This document shows, piece after piece, positions 15,500 to 23,572 of a stretch of 23,971 bases of DNA. Position 1 is the first letter of the stretch, and the number at the start of each line of letters is the position of its first letter. Under the pieces are notes generated by a model. The model made no database searches. It was given only the letters and a program-made list of their open reading frames with translations, and was not told where the DNA came from. The position numbers and the translations under genes are program-made. The DNA lies in assembly GCA_015222755.1 (NCBI GenBank), contig JADFVX010000057.1, positions 1 through 23,971 of the forward strand. Direction: 5' to 3'. The stretch is from Pseudomonadota bacterium (GTDB lineage: Bacteria > Desulfobacterota > JADFVX01).

Positions 15500-15529
15500 A
15501 GACTAACACGGGCTGTAAGGTTTTGTCAA
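15500..15529 (-). promoter_or_regulatory. Candidate promoter for lnt and downstream genes
   Basis: On the minus strand TTGACA (15529-15524) is followed after 17-18 bases by an extended -10 of moderate quality (TG then TTAGTC/TAGTCT around 15501-15507). It lies about 40 bases before the lnt ATG and would drive lnt, the DMT transporter, the K+ channel and possibly the permease. Confidence 0.45.
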
Positions 15530-15589
15530 AATCACAGAACAGGTGAGATCAGGGAGCTATAAATACATGCAGCAGCTTTCATAGAAAAC

Positions 15590-15619
15590 ATAAAATAAAA
15601 ACCATTAAAGGTCCATGGT
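15590..15619 (-). terminator. Weak terminator-like hairpin after the large surface-protein gene
   Basis: On the minus strand ACCAT (15619-15615) and ATGGT (15605-15601) can pair around a 9-base loop and are followed by TTTTTATTTT. A 5-bp stem is short, so this may be only a partial stop between the surface cluster and lnt. The rest of the 167-base gap holds nothing else that was recognised besides the promoter listed above. Confidence 0.3.
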
Positions 15620-15628
15620 CAATACAAA

Positions 15629-18600
15629 TCATTTATTCTCTATCCATTTGACCAGTTCACGAGCCGACTTCTGGTCAAACTTCAATCTGAATTTCACAAA
15701 CATACCTTTGTTAGTGAAGTTAGCCCTTGAAAAATCCCTGTCTCTAAATCCGTTAAAATTGTACCCCAGGCTCACCCATAGATTTTCAACAAAGCTATGC
15801 CCGAGTGAGAGTCCGGAGCGGTAGGAGACTTGGCCTGAATTCCAGGAATGCAGCAGGCTTGCATGGAGACCGACATCCCACTTTCTGGTTATATCATAGC
15901 GTCCTTCAAATCCCATCAGGTCGGTATATCCACTGTAGTCATTCATATCTATGCGTTCATTTACGTACTTGGCGGCATATTGGAAGCTTAACTGGGTTTT
16001 CCAGTCAAGCTTATAGTTTACGTTAAGGTTATTTACAATTCGCCAATTATCATAATTGAAAGAACCGCCCTTTTGCTCATCGTATAGCAAATCCAGACGA
16101 TCCAGCACTATCCATTTACTTACCTTAGGACGGTATGCCAAACCAAATCGTATATCTCCATTTCTCTTTTTAATGCCGGTGATAGTATCTGACTTAAAGC
16201 CATGGAAGCCAAGGGACAGACCAAGACCATCTCTGATCTCTCCATTTACACCTATATGCAATCCTCTTTTATCCTCTGTATCGGAATTACGATTTTCAAC
16301 TCTTGAAGATAATGACCATTTCTCTTCCCTGTAGGAAACCCCCAGAGATATAGCCGTGAAATCGTTGTTGCCACCTGACGCCGCTGGTACATTCGTGTTA
16401 ACAGATCGATTCCCCGGGTGCTTCAGCGTTGACGTCCGGTCTAGCCCGCCGTCAACAGACCATTTTTCATTGATCTGTAAGCTCTGCTTGAGGCCAAGGT
16501 TCGAATAGAGGCGTGTCCCGTTTTCGGTGCGTTGGTTGTCCAGGGAGGTATTCAACTGGCCGCCCTTCCATGGCATAGCCTTTAGCCCCACCCGCGTCGC
16601 ATTTGCATCCTCTCTCTCTCCATCGGTGATCTCATGGGCTGCAAAAAGCGAGGCCTTGTCTGTCAGCTTATAGTCAGCACCCAGAGTGGTACGGGTAGGA
16701 TAATCACTGCTTGCATTATTATTTGACAGGGCCTGGTCACGGTCTGCTTTTAGAGTTAATTTATCATTCCATGTCCGTACGCTGCCCCCAAGGTTGATCT
16801 GGTCAGAGTCATAATAACTGCCATCACTGAATTTATCAGCCACATGGCGCAAGCCCCCATGCAGAGAATAGTCGCTTTTGTTGTACCTGGCTCTCACTTC
16901 TGCAAGATCTCGATCAGAATTAATAGAGAGGTTGGATTGGCGGTGTAATTGTCCGCTTAAATTCAAAGAGTTACTCAATCTATAGGTGCCATCCAAACCT
17001 GTCTTGAGAGTTCCATTTTCACTCCCCATCTGTTGTCCTAGACCAAAGCCTCCCTCTTGCCTTCGCTGATATACTTTCATGTCCATCTTGTCTGTACGGT
17101 GAATTACTTCGGCAAGGTAAGCATTACCGTCATTGCTTGTTCCGGCAGACCTTGTGTCTGTTGTAGCAATTTCTATTTTTATATCTGTTTTTTTATCAAG
17201 CTTGTACTTTGCATCAAGTCCAAAGAGATTACCCTCAGCACCTTCAACTCCCTCATGCACATGAGTTACGCCCAGCTCAAGTTTATTGTCGAGCGTCCTC
17301 AGCGCTCCCCGTCCACCATAATTGTACGACTTGTCGGAGGAGCTGCTGGATTCGTAATCTACAACAATGTATATCGGGTTAAACTCTCCGTCTTTGCTGT
17401 AAACAGGCTCCTTGAAAAAGATAGTCCTGTTTTCGTAGTCTATATTGTAGTCTATATGCCTCGAAAGGGCCTTGGAGGAGATGACAAGCTCACTGCGGAA
17501 GCGATCTCTGGTCTCTATTGTGATACTTTCTGAATTTACCACAATATTGCTGCTGGAGAGGTAGTAGAGACCCGATGTCCCATCGCCGCGGATCTCGTCT
17601 TTTTTGAATGCCTGATTTGTATCGCTTGCAAAGACGTTGAAATCGAATTTGTCGCCTTTCATTTCCGATTTCAGACCGTTAACGCTCCGGTTATAACGGG
17701 AAAGCTCGGTAACAGTAAGGCCGGTATTATAATCACCAAAGAGGGCATATAGATTCTTTTTTTCAATTTTAAGGTAGAGCTTTCGGGCACTGGCCGCTTC
17801 ATAGTCCTGCTGCGTCCCGTCACCATAGAGCATATAGTAGCTGTCGGGGTCTATTGTCTGGAAGAGGCCTCTATCCTCACCTCCCCTGCCTTTTTCAGAA
17901 TCGTATGCCATGGTAAGCAGCCACTCGCCCTTTATCATCCCCTTGGCGAAGAAGGCCAGGCGTCCGTCTTCGTAGAGATCAGCTTCGCTACCCATGCTCT
18001 CTGCAGTTTCCATATTGCCACTAATCGTATTATAACCTAAGGTGCCCTCGGCAAGACCTACAAGTATCCAGTCACGGGCACCTCCTTTAAGCCAGACCTT
18101 TGTTTCCTTTTCTCCATCAGCAAGGTCAAACTTTATTGTTGCCTCGCCTGACCTTGTTGTAGGTTGCAGTTCGATGAGAGCTATGCCGTCGTCGCCAACT
18201 TCATAACGTGTATCTTTGGCTTTATTATTAAGGGGGTCTTTTTGCAGCGCTTTGCTCTCAAGTTGCGATACATAGGGTGGTTCTACCTTGAATCCGCCAA
18301 AAATGCCCTTTCTGGCCGGGTGGCCATCTTTGTCTGTAAGGCGCACCGCAACAACAGAAGGTGTCTTTCCGTCTGCAGTGAGTCTCGACTTTTCAGGAAC
18401 GACCTCAACCCTTACAGGAGACCCTGAATAGTGAACCACCCGCTTTATACGTTCTGCTTCTTGATCGTCGCCACCGTAGTTGATCAACTCAAACAGGTTG
18501 TCTCCTTCTATGAGGTGGACTCCCCTCCATCTGCTGACAGCAATTAAGTTATTGCTGTCCTTTGTCATGCCTTCGAAGTTAAGGGCATTGACCTCTTTGC

Positions 18601-21517
18601 CGTTGAGTATGACCTTTAATTTCTTTTTGGGGTCGTGCTTTACTGAAAAGTTCAGTGCCGGTATCGGGGGATAGTACTCCGGACCGGGCCATAACCATTC
18701 AAAGCCTGGACCTTGATCTTTAAACCAGTCGTTGTCATAGTATTCCTTCTTGTCAGGTCTTATTAGTTTCTTCTCTTCTTCAGGTTCCCATACCTGGCCA
18801 GGTCTCATCCCTGTAGTGTCAACGCTCTGGGTTTCACTCTTCTCCTTTCCAAGGACAATCTTGTAATGTTTTATTATCTTCTTGGATGTCAGCTTTATGT
18901 CCACTCTCCTGTTAAGGGCCCTTCCCTCTTCAATTTTATTTGTCGCTATCGGTTCATCGGAGCCCTTGCCTGTAATAGTAATTTTGGAAGGAGGAAGTTC
19001 TAATTTGTCAGCCAGATAGCTGGCGACAGATTTAGCTCTTCCCAGGGAGAGTGCATAATTGTCAGCAAATATATTCCAGCTCCTTTTTCTGACATTGTTT
19101 GAATCGGTATGGCCTGTGACGAAGAGGTGGATCACTTCTGACTCCTTAACACTCTCGATAATCTGATCGAGGACCTCCTTGTCTTCTCCCTTTATTTCAG
19201 CACCTAATTCGTCAAAATGGGGCCTTACAGTAATTTCTGGACTGTCAATTTTTTCTTCTTCTATTGTCCTTAGCATTGAATTGTCAACAATGGGGGTACG
19301 GAGGTTCTTTGCTTCCGGTGTGTCAAAGGTCACAATGGCCCTTGTTGTCAAATCTATGCTTTCTCCTTCAAGGGGTATCTTTGTTTCAAGGTAGACTTCA
19401 CCGGCCCATCCCTCAGGCACGGCTCCGAATTTGTATATGAGAGAATTGAATACCAGATCAGGATCGGGTATATCTTTGCCATTGATCTTGCTTGATCCCT
19501 TTGTATAACTACTGCCGTCAGGGAGGACTAAAGTGACTCTAAGGTTCCTCACTGCAACTGGGCCTACTTTTACGGGCATAGTATAGGTGACAGTATCGTC
19601 TTCAAGGTTACTTTTTAGTGAAATGTCAACCTTACCTTTCAGCTTTGGTTTCAGTTTTATGTGGAAGTCTGCCCGCCACATGGTGCCTCCCTGCAGGTCA
19701 ACAAATTGTGAAAAAGATCGACCTGCAAAACGGCTGTTTTCCTCGCAGGGTGTAACTTCAAACCATGGGGGTACGCTTTCTATGTCAAGCTGGACCACAT
19801 GGGTTCCCGGATCAATACCTTCAAAGTGGTACATGCCATTTTCATCTGTAATGACGTAAGTCCCGTCTTCAAGATATATCCTTGCTCCCGCCATGCCCTC
19901 ATCTTCTTCATTGGCGTCACATGCACCTGCAATAACGCGGCCCATGATGATGGTCTTGCTTCTAAGGAGGTCTTCGCGCACCTTTACAGTTGCCTTTGCC
20001 AGGTTGGATGATGTGCCGACTCCATCAGATGCGCTGGCAAAGTTGCTTGCCAGCCCGAGCCTTGCCCCTGCTGCCACCTCGACAACGTAGGATATGGAAA
20101 CTGTGTTGCCCGCACCTATTGCACCTAATGCGAAGGTCATAGTCCGTCCGTCCGTTGATATGGAAGGGTCAGCCGATTTGACGCCACCAACCCTTGCAGA
20201 GCCCTTCTGGTAGCGGAAGCCCAATGGCAATTTATCGGTTGTACTAACATTAGCTACAGGGATAATACCTGTATTCTCCACGGTAACAAGGTACTGGAGG
20301 AAATCTCCCACAGCCACTACATCCTTGCTTGCACTTTTACGGACGTAGAGCCCTGTAGTAAGAGGGTCTACAGGTATGTCAATGTTTAGGGCCGGGCCCG
20401 GGTTGATAACGAAGGGCTCATTCCTGGAACCCGGATTGACGATTGCAAATGGACCGCCCGGCAGGGCCTGTATGGAGGCGGTGGGCACAGTGGAAGGCGC
20501 CACGTATCCTGCCGGCGGCACAACATCAAGACGGTATGTGCCCGGTGCTACAAACGGGAACCTGTAGCCCCCTGACGGGAAGGTATAGAGCTTGCCTCCC
20601 GTATCATTTGCCGTACCGCCGGAAGTTACTGTCGATGGGAAGCCGCTTACTCCGTCATCTCCCTTAACAGAAGCCGGCAGGCCTGTGGCTACATTTATGA
20701 GTGTCACAGTAGCTCCGTCAACGGGCAGGCCGTTTGCAGTGTTAAGTATTTTTCCAAAAGGGTCAACAAGGGCGGCCGCTGCAGAGACGTCTGTGCCGTC
20801 AGATATATCCGTGTAGGCAGCCAGAATCTGTGACTCATCCTTTACGTTAAGAAGGCCATCGGCCGGGACTACAGGGAAGAAGGCGGACTGAATATAACCT
20901 GTAAATATACCTGTATTGGGGCCCGTCTCGGTAAGTCTTATCGCCTCTGCCTCTATCTCTCCCTGCACGGCAAGTGATACAAGGACAGTCTCTGCCAGGG
21001 CGAAGTCGAGATTCTGGTCTAAGTCTGTAAGCTTTAAGAAAAGGGCCTCTCCCTGGTGATAGGCACTGGCGCTTACAAGAGGTACGGGCGCCGCAAGGTT
21101 GATAGCAGCCCCGGTATTTATGTCAACAGGCGCTGCAAGCGCTGCAAATGGCCCGGCAATTGTACCGCCGCTGCTGTAATCGGTAACTGTAACATCTGTC
21201 AGCACTGCGCTTGGAGAGGCGGGGGCATACTGCAGGAACTCGAGTGTTGAAGAACTGCGTGTAACGGCAACGGTAGTAGTTACCGTATTGGAGTTGGAGG
21301 TAATCCCGGTTAATCCCACGCTGTATGCCGCCTGTGCAGTGTTATTGATAGGAGTCCCGGGTTGTGTCGCACCATAGGCTGGTATAGGCAAAGAGAACAA
21401 TAGTATAACAGACATAAGCGCCTGTCTCAGGCCGCCTTTATTGAAGACGGACTGGGACAGACGGGCATGGATCTCTCCATGCCAGACTGCTTTAAAGGTT
21501 AATGAAGAGACCACCAT
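15629..21517 (-). CDS. Giant surface protein: DUF11/Cna-B-like repeats, OmpA domain, Ig-like domain, C-terminal beta-barrel
   Basis: The product has about 1962 residues counted from ATG 21517. A Sec signal peptide ends near residue 50 (VILLFSLPIPAYGA). Domains in order: an all-beta N-terminal region, a Cna-B/SdrD-like fold (~240-325), a DUF11 domain (~390-515, beginning YVRKSASKD), a second Cna-B-like domain (~520-605), a further beta domain, an OmpA peptidoglycan-binding domain (~760-872, with VTGHTDSN, ALSLGRAKSVASYL and GRALNRRVDIK), an invasin-like Ig domain (~1030-1146) and a beta-strand-rich barrel (~1150-1962). The last barrel strand ends KFRLKF and is followed by a 15-residue tail. 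No good ribosome-binding site is seen; a GTG at 21535 and further upstream codons are also in frame. It follows three DUF11-type genes and likely anchors their products at the cell surface (inference). Confidence 0.82.
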   Translation of the reverse strand: MVVSSLTFKAVWHGEIHARLSQSVFNKGGLRQALMSVILLFSLPIPAYGATQPGTPINNTAQAAYSVGLTGITSNSNTVTTTVAVTRSSSTLEFLQYAPASPSAVLTDVTVTDYSSGGTIAGPFAALAAPVDINTGAAINLAAPVPLVSASAYHQGEALFLKLTDLDQNLDFALAETVLVSLAVQGEIEAEAIRLTETGPNTGIFTGYIQSAFFPVVPADGLLNVKDESQILAAYTDISDGTDVSAAAALVDPFGKILNTANGLPVDGATVTLINVATGLPASVKGDDGVSGFPSTVTSGGTANDTGGKLYTFPSGGYRFPFVAPGTYRLDVVPPAGYVAPSTVPTASIQALPGGPFAIVNPGSRNEPFVINPGPALNIDIPVDPLTTGLYVRKSASKDVVAVGDFLQYLVTVENTGIIPVANVSTTDKLPLGFRYQKGSARVGGVKSADPSISTDGRTMTFALGAIGAGNTVSISYVVEVAAGARLGLASNFASASDGVGTSSNLAKATVKVREDLLRSKTIIMGRVIAGACDANEEDEGMAGARIYLEDGTYVITDENGMYHFEGIDPGTHVVQLDIESVPPWFEVTPCEENSRFAGRSFSQFVDLQGGTMWRADFHIKLKPKLKGKVDISLKSNLEDDTVTYTMPVKVGPVAVRNLRVTLVLPDGSSYTKGSSKINGKDIPDPDLVFNSLIYKFGAVPEGWAGEVYLETKIPLEGESIDLTTRAIVTFDTPEAKNLRTPIVDNSMLRTIEEEKIDSPEITVRPHFDELGAEIKGEDKEVLDQIIESVKESEVIHLFVTGHTDSNNVRKRSWNIFADNYALSLGRAKSVASYLADKLELPPSKITITGKGSDEPIATNKIEEGRALNRRVDIKLTSKKIIKHYKIVLGKEKSETQSVDTTGMRPGQVWEPEEEKKLIRPDKKEYYDNDWFKDQGPGFEWLWPGPEYYPPIPALNFSVKHDPKKKLKVILNGKEVNALNFEGMTKDSNNLIAVSRWRGVHLIEGDNLFELINYGGDDQEAERIKRVVHYSGSPVRVEVVPEKSRLTADGKTPSVVAVRLTDKDGHPARKGIFGGFKVEPPYVSQLESKALQKDPLNNKAKDTRYEVGDDGIALIELQPTTRSGEATIKFDLADGEKETKVWLKGGARDWILVGLAEGTLGYNTISGNMETAESMGSEADLYEDGRLAFFAKGMIKGEWLLTMAYDSEKGRGGEDRGLFQTIDPDSYYMLYGDGTQQDYEAASARKLYLKIEKKNLYALFGDYNTGLTVTELSRYNRSVNGLKSEMKGDKFDFNVFASDTNQAFKKDEIRGDGTSGLYYLSSSNIVVNSESITIETRDRFRSELVISSKALSRHIDYNIDYENRTIFFKEPVYSKDGEFNPIYIVVDYESSSSSDKSYNYGGRGALRTLDNKLELGVTHVHEGVEGAEGNLFGLDAKYKLDKKTDIKIEIATTDTRSAGTSNDGNAYLAEVIHRTDKMDMKVYQRRQEGGFGLGQQMGSENGTLKTGLDGTYRLSNSLNLSGQLHRQSNLSINSDRDLAEVRARYNKSDYSLHGGLRHVADKFSDGSYYDSDQINLGGSVRTWNDKLTLKADRDQALSNNNASSDYPTRTTLGADYKLTDKASLFAAHEITDGEREDANATRVGLKAMPWKGGQLNTSLDNQRTENGTRLYSNLGLKQSLQINEKWSVDGGLDRTSTLKHPGNRSVNTNVPAASGGNNDFTAISLGVSYREEKWSLSSRVENRNSDTEDKRGLHIGVNGEIRDGLGLSLGFHGFKSDTITGIKKRNGDIRFGLAYRPKVSKWIVLDRLDLLYDEQKGGSFNYDNWRIVNNLNVNYKLDWKTQLSFQYAAKYVNERIDMNDYSGYTDLMGFEGRYDITRKWDVGLHASLLHSWNSGQVSYRSGLSLGHSFVENLWVSLGYNFNGFRDRDFSRANFTNKGMFVKFRLKFDQKSARELVKWIENK
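21464..21483 (-). repeat. Hairpin inside the signal-peptide region of the giant gene
   Basis: GGCATGGA and TCCATGCC form a perfect 8-bp stem with a 4-base loop at 21464-21483, within the first 20 codons of the giant gene. In the mRNA it would form close to the ATG at 21517 and could reduce or control initiation, and the real start may lie elsewhere. Confidence 0.45.
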
Positions 21518-21628
21518 GCACGCACACGTGCGCACAGGTGCGCTTGCCCCGGCAGTGATGCCGGAGCAAAGGCGCCTGATTACGGCAGATATTTGTGGCA
21601 GTGGCTTCAGGATATCCTCTTAACTTTC
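21518..21628 (-). other. Structured GC-rich intercistronic segment
   Basis: It lies between two surface-protein genes and has two foldable parts. At 21540-21575 GCGC-TTGC-CCGGCA pairs with TGCCGG-GCAA-GCGC around GTGA, a 14-bp stem with one mismatch and a 2-base bulge. At 21518-21539 there are short GTGC/GCAC self-complementary strings. The minus frame from an in-frame TAA at about 21624 through this segment is open and continuous with the giant gene, so part of it could be coding from a non-ATG start. A terminator is unlikely, as no T run follows. Confidence 0.5.
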
Positions 21629-22774
21629 CTAAAGGATCTCTACGGCGAAGGTGATCGTACAGGAGTCAGTTGTTGAATCAAGTACGAACGCTGCGCCGCA
21701 GTTAACGAGAATGCCGGTGCCAGCAGCGGGCTGGGCAGAAGAGCCGCCCCAATTTGACAGGTCAGGATCTCCACTATCAAGATTTGTTACCGTCGGGGCT
21801 CCACCGTTAACGACAACGCTACGTTGGACGTCACCTGTTCCTCCATAGAGGTTAGGAACGCCTCGCGTATTGGCAGGGATGTTGTCGGATATGGATATTC
21901 CTCCTGCCGTTCCCGATCCTGCAGCATCATAGGAAATCGTAATGGTATATTCGGCGTAGGCCCCCGGGACCAGCACAGCAAATGGAGAACTGGCATGAAC
22001 GCCATCTGTCTTCTGGACGTTGATGACAGGTGCTCCTATCTGCCAGGTCATACTTGCAAGCACCTCGGAGTTGTCGTTACCTGCATCGGCATAGGCATAA
22101 TCATCACCTGTACCGGCACCTGCTCCAGGAGTTAACGCATTGCCAAGGGTGTCCCCTGTAACATTGGCGTTATCAGCCTCTCTTGCCACGGCTGTCAGTG
22201 AGTTGTCAGCCGTATCGCCGTTTGCGGCATCGGCATCTATCTTGGCTGTCACCCAGACCCTGAAGGCCTCGTTGGCTGAGTAGTCGCCGAAGGTAGCGGC
22301 ACTCGCATAGAGGATGTCGTCTCCTCCTCCTTCAAATACATTGTCGCCGTCATCGAGGAATATCTGCTGCGCAAGACCGTTGTCAAGTATGGAACTGGTA
22401 TCGACATAGCCGTTGCTAAGGTCGAATGAGAACCAGTCGTTTCCAAGGTTGTTAATCTCATACTCGAATGTGGCAGTCGTGTTTGAGAAAGCCCCTATTT
22501 TAGGGTCTGAGTCAACATTTGTGACTGTGAAGTTAACCTTCCTGTCTACCAGAAAATCTGTGGTCTCAGTTGAGGCCGTGTTGTTACAGGCTGACGTTTC
22601 ACAGCTGTAAAGCGTTGGCTGAGCGGCGGTATTTACGCTGTAGTCGACTGTAGCCTCGTTAGAGATTGTAGTCCTTGCCTGTGTCCCAACGGCAAGGACC
22701 GTCTGCGGCAGTGCCATGACTAGCGCAAAAACAAAGGCCAGCGCCATCATGCAGCATTGTCTTTTTATCTTCAT
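21629..22774 (-). CDS. Secreted DUF11-like surface protein
   Basis: The product has 381 residues of unknown specific role. The start MKIKRQCCMMALAFVFALVM (ATG 22774) is preferred: GAGGAGG lies 5 bases upstream and the signal peptide then has a normal length, ending at VLA. An in-frame ATG at 22828 also has AAGGAG upstream and would add 18 charged residues. The mature part starts GTQARTTISNEATVDYSVN and is all-beta, with at least one DUF11-like domain near the C-terminus (GVHASSPFAVLVPGAYAEYT and ISDNIPANT). Cys residues at both ends (CETSAC, and CGAAF with DSCTITF) may form disulfides. The TAG is about 110 bases before the giant gene. Likely an extracellular subunit of the same system. Confidence 0.78.
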   Translation of the reverse strand: MKIKRQCCMMALAFVFALVMALPQTVLAVGTQARTTISNEATVDYSVNTAAQPTLYSCETSACNNTASTETTDFLVDRKVNFTVTNVDSDPKIGAFSNTTATFEYEINNLGNDWFSFDLSNGYVDTSSILDNGLAQQIFLDDGDNVFEGGGDDILYASAATFGDYSANEAFRVWVTAKIDADAANGDTADNSLTAVAREADNANVTGDTLGNALTPGAGAGTGDDYAYADAGNDNSEVLASMTWQIGAPVINVQKTDGVHASSPFAVLVPGAYAEYTITISYDAAGSGTAGGISISDNIPANTRGVPNLYGGTGDVQRSVVVNGGAPTVTNLDSGDPDLSNWGGSSAQPAAGTGILVNCGAAFVLDSTTDSCTITFAVEIL

Positions 22775-22824
22775 TTTTTCCTCCTCTTTTTTTCTAAATA
22801 GTTTTTTAGTTCTTATTCGATCTT

Positions 22825-22878
22825 TCATTTCTTTATCTCCTTAATTTTTATATATAAATTTATATTTTCTTCTTTCAA
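22825..22878 (-). CDS. 17-codon TTG ORF coupled to the next gene
   Basis: TTG at 22878 follows AAGGGAGG by 5-6 bases and lies one base after the stop of the 48-residue ORF. The frame encodes a short Lys/Ile-rich peptide ending KIKEIKK and stops in ATGA with the ATG at 22828. It looks like a coupling leader that hands ribosomes to the next gene. Given its size, it may equally be a chance frame. Confidence 0.3.
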   Translation of the reverse strand: MKEENINLYIKIKEIKK

Positions 22879-22879
22879 G

Positions 22880-23026
22880 TTAACCTCCCTTAAAATTTGG
22901 CGGCGGCAGATTAAAGGCTTCCCTTAAGTTTGTATCGTCTCCTGACACGCCAATCTGTATAAGCTTGATAAGGTCTGAATTTTCATGTTGTCTTGATCTT
23001 TTAATATTTTTAATTTTTATTTTCAT
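22880..23026 (-). CDS. 48-residue small protein with strong ribosome-binding site
   Basis: ATG 23026 is preceded by GGAGGAG at a good distance, and the frame runs 48 codons to TAA at 22880-22882. It starts MKIKIKNIKRSRQHENSDLI (basic, no signal peptide), continues through IQIGVSGDDTNLREAF and ends LPPPNFKGG. The last Gly-Gly recalls double-glycine processing sites, but here nothing follows it, so a standard leader-peptide reading does not fit. It lies 40 bases after the 168-codon gene and before the next surface protein gene, in the same strand and spacing pattern. It was not recognised as any family. It may be a small regulator, a modified-peptide precursor or a chaperone-like partner of the cluster. 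Confidence 0.6.
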   Translation of the reverse strand: MKIKIKNIKRSRQHENSDLIKLIQIGVSGDDTNLREAFNLPPPNFKGG

Positions 23027-23066
23027 TTTCTCCTCCAACAAAATTTACAAATTGTTTAAGTTCTCT

Positions 23067-23558
23067 TTACTTCACCCTCGCCTTGAAGGAGGCACGCCCT
23101 TTATCTCCAGGGTTGAGTTTGTCTATAGTCCAGTGGATGTGCGTGTAGTCAGCAGCACTTGCCGACCTTATCCTGCCGTCTGCCTCCTTTACCTTCAGTC
23201 TTGACGGCAGGTCATAGTTCTTCCCGCCATCGGCGGAAAAGGTTATTCTTGTCCCCTTCCCTTCGGCGCTCTTGTCTGTGTAGATCATATGCTCCGGCAC
23301 GGCATTGGTAATGACCACGTTTTCAGCCGTATCCTTCCCAACATGGTTGTAGAGGGTTGTATATATAACCTCATCGCCCGGTATGGTCTTGGTCTCAGAG
23401 ACCTTTACACGTTTTATCTCAATTTCTCCTTTTTCGTTGAATACCTCTATTTCCCTCTCCGCCATAAATTGCAGAGTGAGGCTTCCCTTGCCCTCTGCCA
23501 TTGCAGATGAAAGTGGCAGCACTAACAGGAAAATGGATAAGAAGATTATTTTTTTCAT
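23067..23558 (-). CDS. Secreted DUF11-like protein, small
   Basis: The start MKKIIFLSIFLLVLPLSSAMA is at ATG 23558, with GGAGG about 8 bases upstream; an earlier in-frame ATG (23573) would place that site within the gene. The signal peptide ends at AMA, leaving about 140 residues. The mature domain is a single DUF11-like Ig fold: a first strand region KGSLTLQFMAEREIEV, then KTIPGDEVIYTTLYNHVGKDTAENVVITNAVPEHM and a final KLNPGDKGRASFKARVK. Compared with the typical DUF11 unit it starts with an additional strand set. The gene follows the partial upstream gene with a 15-base gap and precedes the 48-residue ORF. It is a probable secreted structural subunit. Confidence 0.82.
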   Translation of the reverse strand: MKKIIFLSIFLLVLPLSSAMAEGKGSLTLQFMAEREIEVFNEKGEIEIKRVKVSETKTIPGDEVIYTTLYNHVGKDTAENVVITNAVPEHMIYTDKSAEGKGTRITFSADGGKNYDLPSRLKVKEADGRIRSASAADYTHIHWTIDKLNPGDKGRASFKARVK

Positions 23559-23572
23559 ATTATTTACCTCCA

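Noticed and set aside
17057..17533. 158-codon plus-strand frame
   Set aside because: Lies opposite the beta-barrel part of the giant gene; no start signal and no recognisable domain.
21540..21628. Riboswitch (cobalamin-like GCCACTG and c-di-GMP-like strings on the minus strand)
   Set aside because: Only single short motifs match; the ordered conserved core of either class is missing. Kept only as a structured segment.
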